Below are positions 17,270 to 24,826 of a DNA stretch of 64,000 bases, one piece after another. Position 1 is the stretch's first letter, and the number at the start of each line of letters is the position of its first letter. Made by a program: the position numbers and the translations under genes. The notes below the pieces were generated by a model that searched no databases, was not told the origin of the DNA, and saw only the letters and a program-made list of their open reading frames with translations. This DNA comes from Bradyrhizobium stylosanthis (GTDB lineage Bacteria; Pseudomonadota; Alphaproteobacteria; Rhizobiales; Xanthobacteraceae). The stretch covers positions 310,300 through 374,299 of the forward strand of contig NZ_LVEM01000006.1 in the NCBI RefSeq assembly GCF_001641335.1. The letters are read 5' to 3'.

Positions 17270-18849
17270 GCGGGGCGTACGTTCCAGAACACGGCGGTGC
17301 CGTCGAGAATGCCGGTGATGGCTTTGCGATAGGCGGTCGGCTGCTTGTACAGGCCGATCGGAATATACGGGATTTCCTCGAACGCGACCGCCTGGATCTC
17401 GCGGCAGATGCGCTGCTGCTCGGCAAGCTCGGAGGCCGCCAGCCACTGGCTGCGCAACTCGCCCATCTTCGTGCTCGCGTACCAGCCGGCGACCTTGCCC
17501 TCGCCGCGGATATTGGTGTTGCCGGCCGGGTTGAGCCAGTCGATGCCCTGCCAGTTGCCGACCGCCGCGCTCCAGCCCCCCTGCCCGATCGGGTCCTTCT
17601 TGAGCTGGCGCTGCAGCACCACCGCGAAATCGAGCCCGGCATATTCGACGTTCATGCCGGCCTTGCGGAGGCTGTCGACCGCGATCTCGCCGAGCGGCTT
17701 CTGCGCCAGCGAGTTGGTGGGGACGAGCAGCACGATCTTCTCGCCGTTGTAGCCGGCGGCCTTCAGGTCAGCCTTGACCTTGTCGTAGTTGCGCGGGCCG
17801 CGGAACACGTCGAGGCCGACGTCGCTCGCCATCGGCGTCCCCGGCGCGAAATAGCCGATCGGCGAGACCTGGAAAGCCGGATCGACACCGGCGACGGCCG
17901 TCATGAACGAGGACTGATCGATCGCACCCAGGAGCGCGCGGCGGATGGCGGGATTGTCGAACGGCGGCTGCAGATGATTGAGGCGCAGCATGCAGGCATA
18001 GCCTCTGGGGTCGAGGACGCGCGTCTCGATGTCGCCGGCCGCCTTGATCACCGGCAAGAGATCGTGCGGCGTGGTCTCCTGCCAGTCCTGCTCGCCGGTC
18101 TGGAGCGCGGCGACGCCGGTGCCGGCATCGGGCGTGGTGGTCCAGACCACGCGGTCGTAATGCACGATCTTCGGCCCGGCCGTCCAATCCGGCTTGCCGT
18201 CGGTGCGCGGCTGGTAGCGCTCGAATTTTGCGTAGGCGTTGCGGGCGCCCTGCACGCGCTCGTCGGCGAGATAGCGGAACGGACCGCTGCCGATCACCTC
18301 GGTCAGCGGCTTGAACGGGTCCTGGCTGGCGAGCCGCTCCGGCATCATGAAGCAGGCATTAATCGCGGCCTTGCCGAGCGCCTGCGGCAGCAGCGGGAAC
18401 GGACGCTTGAGACGGAAGCGAATGGTGCGGTCGTCGGCGGCCGACAGCTCAGCAGTTGCCTCGATCAGCTCGCCGCCAAAGCCGTCGCGTGCCGCCCAGC
18501 GGCGAATGCTGGCGACGCAGTCGCGGGCCAGCACGCGCTCGCCGTCATGCCAGAACAGGCCGTCGCGCAAGCTGAGGTCCCATTGCAGCCCGTCAGGGGA
18601 GATCGTGTGACCCGAGAGCATCTGCGGCGAGACCTGAAGCGATGAGCTCATGCCGTAGAGCGTGTCGTAGACCATGAAGCCATGGTTTCGCGACACTTGG
18701 GCCGTGGAATAGATGGGATCGACGAAGGCGAGGTCGATGACGGGGATGAAGCGCAGCGTGGACTGGGATTCAGCACGCACGATGCCCGGCAGCGACAGCG
18801 CCGGTACTGCGGCGGCGGCCTTGAGGAGCGAACGGCGGGAGATAGGCAT
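17266..18849 (-). CDS. Tat-exported peptide-type (SBP family 5) substrate-binding protein, no own permease
   Basis: 527-residue extracellular solute-binding protein of the DppA/OppA family. The N-terminus MPISRRSLLKAAAAVPALSL carries a twin-arginine motif and a cleavage site near residue 27 (VRA-ES). Family marks include DGLQWDLSLRDGLFWHDGE, NPAIRRALLGAIDQ and the C-terminal YIPIGLYKQP. No DppB/C/D/F genes are in the window, so it must share another importer or act as a sensor. It lies between the racemase (20 bp) and amidohydrolase (4-bp overlap). Unusually for SBPs it uses Tat rather than Sec, as some Bradyrhizobium family-5 SBPs do. Confidence 0.88.
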   Translation of the reverse strand: MPISRRSLLKAAAAVPALSLPGIVRAESQSTLRFIPVIDLAFVDPIYSTAQVSRNHGFMVYDTLYGMSSSLQVSPQMLSGHTISPDGLQWDLSLRDGLFWHDGERVLARDCVASIRRWAARDGFGGELIEATAELSAADDRTIRFRLKRPFPLLPQALGKAAINACFMMPERLASQDPFKPLTEVIGSGPFRYLADERVQGARNAYAKFERYQPRTDGKPDWTAGPKIVHYDRVVWTTTPDAGTGVAALQTGEQDWQETTPHDLLPVIKAAGDIETRVLDPRGYACMLRLNHLQPPFDNPAIRRALLGAIDQSSFMTAVAGVDPAFQVSPIGYFAPGTPMASDVGLDVFRGPRNYDKVKADLKAAGYNGEKIVLLVPTNSLAQKPLGEIAVDSLRKAGMNVEYAGLDFAVVLQRQLKKDPIGQGGWSAAVGNWQGIDWLNPAGNTNIRGEGKVAGWYASTKMGELRSQWLAASELAEQQRICREIQAVAFEEIPYIPIGLYKQPTAYRKAITGILDGTAVFWNVRPA

Positions 18850-18869
18850 CAGTACGAGCTCCTGAAGGA

Positions 18870-19526
18870 TTACGTGTTCAATAAGACCGCGCCGATCGCG
18901 GCCGCCACCGCCTGCTGCGCAGGCTCGACCACGGGCACACCGATCGCATCCGCGATTGCTGCGCGGTGCGAGGCCATGCCGGCGCAGCCCATCACCACCA
19001 CGTCGGCCCGGCATTGCGTGACCAGCGCGCGGCCGGCGTCGATCAGGCGGCCACGGATATCGGCGCCGGCCGTCTCCGCCGCGCTCGCGCCGACTGACCA
19101 GCTTCCGGCATAGCGGCTGTCGACGCCCATCACCCTCGTCATGCGCTGCTGGCGGCGAATGCTCGACGGCGACAGCGCGATGATGCCGAAGCGTTCGCCC
19201 AACATCATCGCGCGAAAGATGCCGCATTCGGCGATCCCCATCACGGGACGTCCGCCGGCGGCTTCGCGCACCGCATGCAGACCGGGATCGCTGAAGCAAG
19301 CCAGCACGAAGGCATCGGCACCGTCCCGCGACACACGATTGACCAGCGGCATGACGACGCTGTCGGCATCGCGCTGCGAGCTGATGCCCGGCGGCCCCTC
19401 GGCGAGACCGACGACCTCGATGTCAGGCCCGCCGGCGATGCGCAGCGGCGCGACCGCATCGTCGATCGCCGCCGTCACCGACGCCGAGGAGTTGGGGTTG
19501 ATGACGAGGATGCGGGGGCGGGTCAT
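18870..19526 (-). CDS. Asp/Glu/hydantoin racemase family protein
   Basis: 218-residue cofactor-independent racemase. The two catalytic cysteines are present at Cys77 (LACFSDPG) and Cys181 (VMGCAGM), motifs that match known hydantoin racemases, whose pair falls at about 79 and 184. The N-terminus ILVINPNSS is also typical. The ATG at 19526 gives the family length. It lies 8 bp after the deacetylase-fold hydrolase and in one operon with an N-carbamoyl-D-amino-acid hydrolase homologue, so it may interconvert enantiomers of a hydantoin or amino acid. Allantoin racemase and maleate isomerase are alternatives in the same superfamily. Confidence 0.85.
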   Translation of the reverse strand: MTRPRILVINPNSSASVTAAIDDAVAPLRIAGGPDIEVVGLAEGPPGISSQRDADSVVMPLVNRVSRDGADAFVLACFSDPGLHAVREAAGGRPVMGIAECGIFRAMMLGERFGIIALSPSSIRRQQRMTRVMGVDSRYAGSWSVGASAAETAGADIRGRLIDAGRALVTQCRADVVVMGCAGMASHRAAIADAIGVPVVEPAQQAVAAAIGAVLLNT

Positions 19527-19534
19527 GGCACTGC

Positions 19535-20419
19535 TCAGCGGTTGCCGGCTTCGTGGCGCAGGAAGTTTTCCGCGATCTTCTCGCCGGTCGTGATCCAGAC
19601 ATCGGGACACGACTTCGCGTAGGTTAGAAATTCGCGGAGCAGCCGCAGCCGCATCGGACGGCCGCTGCATTGCGGATGCAGCACCGTCGTCACCATCGCG
19701 CCCCAGTCGCGGACCTCATCCAGCTCGTCCTTCCACATCGAGAGCACGTGCTCCTTGGGGAAGATCGAGCGCGGGCTGAAACGTGCGGACAGGCCGTGCA
19801 TCCAGTCGTCATAGCTCGCGGTGACCGGCAGCTCGATCGTGCCGGGCTTGCCGTCGGCAAGCCGATGGCGATAGGGCCTGACGTCGTCGCGGAACGAGGA
19901 CGTGTAGACGATGCCGTGGCGCACCAGCGCGACGCGCAGCTCCTCGGTGAACTCGCCATAGGGCGCGCGATAGCCGGTCGGCTTGACGCCGAGCCGGCGC
20001 TTCAGCGCCTCGAAGCCGCGCTCCAGCTCTTCCTCGATCCAGGGATCGCCGGGATCGGGCAAGAGATGATGATAGCCGTGATGGCCGATCTCGTGTCCCG
20101 CCTTCAGGATCGATTCGGCCATCGCCGGATGCGCGTCCACCGACCATCCCGTGACGAAGAACGTCGCCTTGAGATCGAGCTGGTCGAGCAGCTCCAGAAG
20201 TTTCGGCGTGCCGACGCGCGCCTCAAAGCCGCCATAGCTCATGGTGATGAGCCGCTGCGCGTGCACGGCGTCCTTGCTGGTCCACGCGCTTTCTGCGTCG
20301 ACGTCGAACGACAGGAACATCGCCGAATTGTACGGCTTCGGCCAGGGATAGTCCGGCGCGGGATCCGCGGTGTTGGCTGGGGTGAGCGGGATGCTCTGGA
20401 GTGCCTTACTGTCCAGCAT
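19535..20419 (-). CDS. Polysaccharide deacetylase-fold hydrolase, PuuE/imidase-like
   Basis: 294-residue NodB-homology hydrolase without signal peptide, so cytoplasmic. Metal and catalytic motifs are LSFDVDAE (Asp-Asp), HEIGHHGYHH and YRAPYGEF. Cytoplasmic members of about this size include PuuE allantoinase and cyclic imide hydrolases, which open five-membered imide rings rather than deacetylating sugars. Its setting between an amino-acid importer and a hydantoin-type racemase argues for a ring-opening role. Its start overlaps the binding-protein stop by 14 bp. A chitooligosaccharide deacetylase role cannot be excluded but lacks support from the neighbours. Confidence 0.82.
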   Translation of the reverse strand: MLDSKALQSIPLTPANTADPAPDYPWPKPYNSAMFLSFDVDAESAWTSKDAVHAQRLITMSYGGFEARVGTPKLLELLDQLDLKATFFVTGWSVDAHPAMAESILKAGHEIGHHGYHHLLPDPGDPWIEEELERGFEALKRRLGVKPTGYRAPYGEFTEELRVALVRHGIVYTSSFRDDVRPYRHRLADGKPGTIELPVTASYDDWMHGLSARFSPRSIFPKEHVLSMWKDELDEVRDWGAMVTTVLHPQCSGRPMRLRLLREFLTYAKSCPDVWITTGEKIAENFLRHEAGNR

Positions 20420-21221
20420 TGATGGTCGCCTTTTCGAGTGCGTTGTCAGTCAGTTTCCACTTGGCAAGCAGGGTCTTGTAGGTGCCGTCCGCGATCAGCG
20501 CGTCGACCGCCTCGAGCATGGACTGCTGCAGCGCCTTTTCCTTGACCGGCAGCGCGATGCCGGTGAATTGCTGTGCGATGGGCTCGCCCACGACCGCATA
20601 GGTGTTGGGCTCGAGGTCCATGATGTAGGGCAGCGTCTCGTTGCCTTGCGCGGCGGCGTCGATGCGGCCCTGCCGGAGCTGGGTGCGCGCGTCGGCCGAG
20701 CCGTCGGTGCCGACGAACTGGATCGGACTGCTGCCGCAGTTCTTCTCGCTCCACGCCGCGATCTGTGCCGGGAACATGGTGCGGCGGCTGGCGCCGACCT
20801 TCTTGCCGCACAGCGCCGCCGCGTCCTTGAATTCAGCCTTGCGCGACTGCTGCACGAAGAACTGCGGACCGCTGCGCAAATAATCGACGAAGGTCGCGAT
20901 CTCGTGCCGGCTGGCATAGTCGGTGAAGCCGGACAGGATGGCATCCACCCGGCCGGTCGAGATCGACGGCATGAACTCGGCAAAGCTGGTCTCGGTCCAT
21001 TCGATCTTGACGCCGAGCTTGCGGCCGATCGCCTCGCCGAGATCGATGTCGAAGCCGGACAGCGCATTGGTGGCGGGATCGCGGAACTCCATCGGCGGAT
21101 AGTTCGGCACCAGCGCCACCTTGAGGCTGCCGCGCTTGGCGATATCGGGCGGCAGCTCGATCGCTACCGCCGATGTGCCGATGGCGCCCAGCAACGCCGC
21201 CGCAAGCAAAAATCTCTTCAT
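20406..21221 (-). CDS. Amino-acid-type ABC substrate-binding protein (second in operon B)
   Basis: 271-residue family-3 solute-binding protein. A Sec signal peptide (MKRFLLAAALLGAIGTSAVA) precedes LKVALVPNYPPMEFRD and GFDIDLGEAIGRKLG. The ATG at 21221 is used instead of two upstream in-frame GTGs. It is clearly paralogous to the binding protein at 22852-23679: both share the PPMEFRDPATN / APMEYRDPATN region, a TDYASR or SDRASR block, and LCGKKVG. It lies 15 bp after the ATPase. Two binding proteins for one permease probably widen the ligand range. Confidence 0.88.
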   Translation of the reverse strand: MKRFLLAAALLGAIGTSAVAIELPPDIAKRGSLKVALVPNYPPMEFRDPATNALSGFDIDLGEAIGRKLGVKIEWTETSFAEFMPSISTGRVDAILSGFTDYASRHEIATFVDYLRSGPQFFVQQSRKAEFKDAAALCGKKVGASRRTMFPAQIAAWSEKNCGSSPIQFVGTDGSADARTQLRQGRIDAAAQGNETLPYIMDLEPNTYAVVGEPIAQQFTGIALPVKEKALQQSMLEAVDALIADGTYKTLLAKWKLTDNALEKATINAGQ

Positions 21222-21236
21222 CACCACGCCCCCATG

Positions 21237-22001
21237 TCAGATCACAGCCGAAAGAAATGCCTTGGTCCGTTCCTCGCGCGGCGTGCCCAGCACGTCCGAG
21301 GCGCGGCCCTGCTCGACGATCGCGCCCTGGTCCATGTAGACGACGCGGTCGGCAACCTCGCGCGCGAAGCCCAGCTCATGCGTCACCACCATCATGGTCA
21401 TGCCGCTCTTCGCCAGCTCCTTCATGACCGCAAGCACCTCGCCGACGAGCTCGGGATCGAGCGCACTGGTCGGCTCGTCGAACAGCATCAGCATCGGCTT
21501 CATGGCGAGCGCCCGCGCAATCGCGACGCGCTGCTGCTGGCCGCCGGAGAGCTGCGCGGGATAGGAGTCCGCCTTGGCCGCCAGCCCGACGCGGCGGAGC
21601 AGATCGAGCGCTTCGCTGCGCACCTCGTCGGCTTTACGCCCCTGCACCTGGGTCGGACCTTCGGTGATATTCTCCAGCGCGGTCTTGTGCGGAAACAGGT
21701 TGAAGCGCTGGAACACCATGCCGGTCTTCAGCCGCTGCCGCCCGATCTCACGCTCGGAGAGACGATGGAGCTTGCCGCCCTGCTCGCGCACGCCGAGCAG
21801 CTCGCCGTCGAGCCAGATGCCGCCACTGTCGATCATCGCGAGCTGGTTGATGCAGCGGAGCAGCGTGGTCTTGCCGGAGCCGGAGGCGCCGATCAGGCAC
21901 ATCACCTCGCCGGGCCAAACGTCGAGCGAGACGCTTTTGAGAGCCTGGAACTCGCCAAAGCTCTTGCTGACGGAGCGGATCGCGACGAGGGGCTTTGTCA
22001 T
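21237..22001 (-). CDS. Amino acid ABC transporter ATP-binding protein (GlnQ/HisP-like)
   Basis: 254-residue ATPase of the polar-amino-acid uptake family. Walker A GASGSGKTT, signature LSGGQQQRVAIARAL, Walker B LMLFDEPTSALDP and THELGFAREV are intact. The loop RLKTGMVFQRFNLFPHKTALEN is typical of the GlnQ/HisP group. It overlaps the permease stop by 4 bp and drives import with that permease. Confidence 0.92.
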   Translation of the reverse strand: MTKPLVAIRSVSKSFGEFQALKSVSLDVWPGEVMCLIGASGSGKTTLLRCINQLAMIDSGGIWLDGELLGVREQGGKLHRLSEREIGRQRLKTGMVFQRFNLFPHKTALENITEGPTQVQGRKADEVRSEALDLLRRVGLAAKADSYPAQLSGGQQQRVAIARALAMKPMLMLFDEPTSALDPELVGEVLAVMKELAKSGMTMMVVTHELGFAREVADRVVYMDQGAIVEQGRASDVLGTPREERTKAFLSAVI

Positions 22002-22855
22002 CGCGCCAGCCGCAATGTGCCGCGGGCAAAGCGGCGTTCGAGCAGCATCTGCAGCGGCGTCAGGATCGAGACGACGAGCAGGTACCAGAGCCCGGCGACG
22101 ATCAGGAGCTCGATGACGCGCGAGTTGGCGTAATAGATGTTCTCGGCGTTGTGCAGCAGTTCCGGGTATTGGATGACGCTCGCCAGCGACGTCGCCTTCA
22201 CCATGCCGATGAACTCGTTGCCGAGCGGCGGGATGACAACGCGCATCGCCTGCGGCAGCACGATCCGCCGCAGCGCGCGCAGCCGCCCCATGCCGATCGC
22301 CTGCGCCGCTTCATACTGTCCGATATCGACCGACAACATGCCGGCGCGCATCACTTCCGATGTATAGGCGCCCTGGTTGATGCCGAGCCCGAGCAATGCG
22401 GCGAGGAACGGCGTCATGACGTCGACGGCCCGCGCGCTCCACAGGCCGGGAATGCCGATGGTCGGAAACACCAGCGCGAGGTTGAACCACAGCAAGAGCT
22501 GAAGGATCAGCGGCGTGCCGCGGAACAGCCAGGTGTAGCCGGCGGCGACCGTCTTCAGCACCGGATTGGGCGACAGCCGCATGATCGCAACGACGATGCC
22601 GAGCACGATGCCGAGCGTCATCGCCAGCACCGCCATCACCATGGTGTTGACGATGCCTTCGAGAATGACCTTGGCCGTCAGGAACCGGCTGACATAGGAC
22701 CATTCGATCTGACCGTTCGCGAAGGCGCGGGCGATCGCCGCCAGCACGAGGACGATCAGGGCGGCGCTGATCCAGCGAAACCAGTGCGGCTCGCGCGCGA
22801 TCCGCATCCCCGACAGATCGGGGAAACCCTCCGCGAGTGCCGGGGCCGGCCTCAT
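21998..22855 (-). CDS. Amino acid ABC transporter permease
   Basis: 285-residue inner-membrane permease of the His/Glu/Gln family, with one N-terminal helix plus the core (LEGIVNTMVMAVLAMTLGIV) and the EAA loop (EAAQAIGMGRLRALRRIVLPQ). Only one permease gene is present, so it presumably works as a homodimer. It overlaps the binding-protein stop and its own ATPase start by 4 bp each. The ATG at 22855 is selected for this coupling. Confidence 0.9.
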   Translation of the reverse strand: MRPAPALAEGFPDLSGMRIAREPHWFRWISAALIVLVLAAIARAFANGQIEWSYVSRFLTAKVILEGIVNTMVMAVLAMTLGIVLGIVVAIMRLSPNPVLKTVAAGYTWLFRGTPLILQLLLWFNLALVFPTIGIPGLWSARAVDVMTPFLAALLGLGINQGAYTSEVMRAGMLSVDIGQYEAAQAIGMGRLRALRRIVLPQAMRVVIPPLGNEFIGMVKATSLASVIQYPELLHNAENIYYANSRVIELLIVAGLWYLLVVSILTPLQMLLERRFARGTLRLAR

Positions 22856-23679
22856 TGCGGCGCCGCGTTCAGCATGGGCTTTTCGACCGCATTGGCCCCC
22901 AAGCCCCATTTGTCGAGGACGGCCTTGTAGGCGCCGTCGGCGATCATGGCAGCGAGCTTGTCGGTCACCACCTCGCGCAGGGCCGCGTCGTCCTTGCGGA
23001 ACATGATGCCCTGATAACCCTTCGCAAAGGCTTCGCCGACGATGCGGTATTTGCCCGGCTCCTGCGATTGCGCGTAAGGCAGCGTCTCGCTGCCCTGCAC
23101 GGCGGCGTCGATGCGGCCCTGCTTGAGCTGGTTGCGGACGTCGATCGAGTTCTCGCCCGGCACGTACTGGATCGCCGGCTTGCCGGCCGCCTCGCAATTC
23201 TGCTTGCTCCACTTCTCGATCTCGACCGGGAAGCTGGTGCTGCGGGTGGTGCCGACCTTCTTGCCGCAAAGATCGGTGGCGTCCTTGGCTGAGTTCTCGG
23301 CCATCACGAAGAACTGCGGGCCGGTGGCGAGGTAATCGACGAAATCGGCGGTCTCGCGCCGGGAGGCGCGGTCCGAGATGCCGGAAATGATGAAATCGGC
23401 GCGTTTGGTCTGGAGCGAGGGAATCAGCTCGGCGAATGGCGTCTCGCTCCAGACGATCTTGAGGCCGCCGAGCCGCTTGGCGAGCTCGTTGGCGAGATCG
23501 ATGTCGAGCCCGACCAGCTCATTGGTCGCGGGATCGCGATATTCCATCGGCGCGTAGGTCGAATTGACGGTGAGCTTCAGCGTGCCCGCCTGCTTGATCT
23601 CCGCCGGAAGCTCGGCTGCCTGCGCCGATGTCACGGCGGCCAAGGCTGTCAACCCAAGGAAATGCGAGAGGCGTGTCAT
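22852..23679 (-). CDS. Amino-acid-type ABC substrate-binding protein (first in operon B)
   Basis: 275-residue family-3 periplasmic binding protein with a Sec signal (MTRLSHFLGLTALAAVTSAQA). Motifs are LKLTVNSTYAPMEYRD, GLDIDLANELAKRLG and DLCGKKVGTTRS, with the C-terminal YKAVLDKWGL. It follows the carbamoylase gene by 39 bp and overlaps the permease start by 4 bp. It is the nearer partner of the permease and ATPase by position. Ligand probably an amino acid or N-carbamoyl amino acid (inference from neighbours). Confidence 0.88.
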   Translation of the reverse strand: MTRLSHFLGLTALAAVTSAQAAELPAEIKQAGTLKLTVNSTYAPMEYRDPATNELVGLDIDLANELAKRLGGLKIVWSETPFAELIPSLQTKRADFIISGISDRASRRETADFVDYLATGPQFFVMAENSAKDATDLCGKKVGTTRSTSFPVEIEKWSKQNCEAAGKPAIQYVPGENSIDVRNQLKQGRIDAAVQGSETLPYAQSQEPGKYRIVGEAFAKGYQGIMFRKDDAALREVVTDKLAAMIADGAYKAVLDKWGLGANAVEKPMLNAAPQ

Positions 23680-23718
23680 GTCAGCTCCATTGCCAACGCC
23701 GCGACCGGCTGTTTGAAA

Positions 23719-24675
23719 TCAATCTGCGTCGAGGACGGCCGGCTCGACGACGCCGGCGCGTTCGGTGATCACCCTGTATTGCTCGGGCCGCCGGTGGGCG
23801 GCGAAGTTGAACATCTTGTCCTTGCCCTGGCGGCACATATCGAGATCGATGTCGGCGACGATCACCTCATCGGCCAGCGTCTGCGCTTGTGCGACGATGC
23901 GGCCGTTGGGATCGACGATGCAGGAGCCTCCGATCAGCCCGGAGCCGTCCTCCTCGCCCGCCTTCGCCACCGAGATCGCCCAGGTCGCGTTCATGTAGGC
24001 ATTGGCCTGAGTCACCAGCGTCGAGTGGAAGGTGCGCAAGGCTCCGTCTTCCGTCGTGCCGCCGTTGGGATCGTAGGCCGCAGAGTTGTAGCCGATGCAG
24101 ACAAGCTCGACGCCCTGCAGGCCCAGCACCCGCCAGGATTCCGGCCAGCGGCGGTCATTGCAGATCATCATGCCCATGATTGCGTGGGCCCAGGCGGAGC
24201 CTGCGCGGAAAGCGGGAAAGCCAAGGTCGCCATATTCGAAATAGCGCTTCTCGAGCTGCTGGTAGCGCGCGCCCTCGCGCGGCTCGACCGAACCCGGCAG
24301 ATGCACCTTGCGATAGCGGCCGAGGATTTCGCCGTCGCGATCGACCAGGACGGCGCAATTGTAGCGGCGGCCGTCCGGCGTCAGCTCGGCATAGCCGACA
24401 TAGAAGCCGACGCGGAGCGCGCGCGCGCGGTCGAACAGCTTTGCCACCGCGGGGTTCGGCATGCCGCGCTCGAAATACTGGTCGAGCGCCTCGCCTTCCA
24501 GCAGCCAGCGCGGGAAGAAGGTGGTGAAGGCGAGCTCGGGAAATACCACGAGACTGGCGCCGCGGCTAGCGGCCTCCTCCAGCATGTCGAGCATCCGCTT
24601 CAGCGTATGCTCGCGGCTATCGGCTTTTTGCGTCGGCCCCATCTGGGCGGCGGCGGCGCGAAGGACACGAACCAA
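23719..24675 (-). CDS. N-carbamoyl-D-amino-acid hydrolase-like carbon-nitrogen hydrolase
   Basis: 318-residue nitrilase-superfamily amidase, first gene of operon B. It has the catalytic triad Glu47 (FPELAFTTFFPRW), Lys123 (YRKVHLPG) and Cys172 (ICNDRRWPE). The blocks LEKRYFE.GDLGFP and WPESWRVLGLQG strongly resemble the Agrobacterium D-carbamoylase, whose triad is Glu47, Lys127 and Cys172. Such enzymes release a D-amino acid, CO2 and ammonia. The start is read as TTG at 24675 because GGAGG lies 5 nt upstream and because residue numbering then matches the family; no ATG is near. The 152-bp gap to the divergent LysR gene holds the promoter. Confidence 0.87.
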   Translation of the reverse strand: MVRVLRAAAAQMGPTQKADSREHTLKRMLDMLEEAASRGASLVVFPELAFTTFFPRWLLEGEALDQYFERGMPNPAVAKLFDRARALRVGFYVGYAELTPDGRRYNCAVLVDRDGEILGRYRKVHLPGSVEPREGARYQQLEKRYFEYGDLGFPAFRAGSAWAHAIMGMMICNDRRWPESWRVLGLQGVELVCIGYNSAAYDPNGGTTEDGALRTFHSTLVTQANAYMNATWAISVAKAGEEDGSGLIGGSCIVDPNGRIVAQAQTLADEVIVADIDLDMCRQGKDKMFNFAAHRRPEQYRVITERAGVVEPAVLDAD

Positions 24676-24724
24676 GATTGCCTCCAATCTGTGCGCAGTG
24701 CTGCCTCAATGGGCGAATGAACCC

Positions 24725-24742
24725 TTTGATGCGACGTGCAAA
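24725..24742. promoter_or_regulatory. LysR-type box candidate between operon B and its LysR gene
   Basis: TTTG-N10-CAAA lies midway between the carbamoylase and LysR starts, in the style of LysR T-N11-A dyads. A good sigma-70-like -10 (TATGAT, 24791-24796) for the LysR gene lies downstream. Both are short and could occur by chance. Confidence 0.3.
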
Positions 24743-24826
24743 TCCGCTGCCATTACGCGCAAGCGGGGCTGCAAAATCAATTCGTTCTGCTATGATGTTT
24801 TGGCCCAGAGTATAAACGGCAGTGAT

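Noticed and set aside
14866..24691. Shared 11-mer CCTCCAATCTG upstream of both LysR-linked operons
   Set aside because: At 24681 it is mainly the reverse complement of the carbamoylase ribosome binding site, so the match with 14866 is likely chance.
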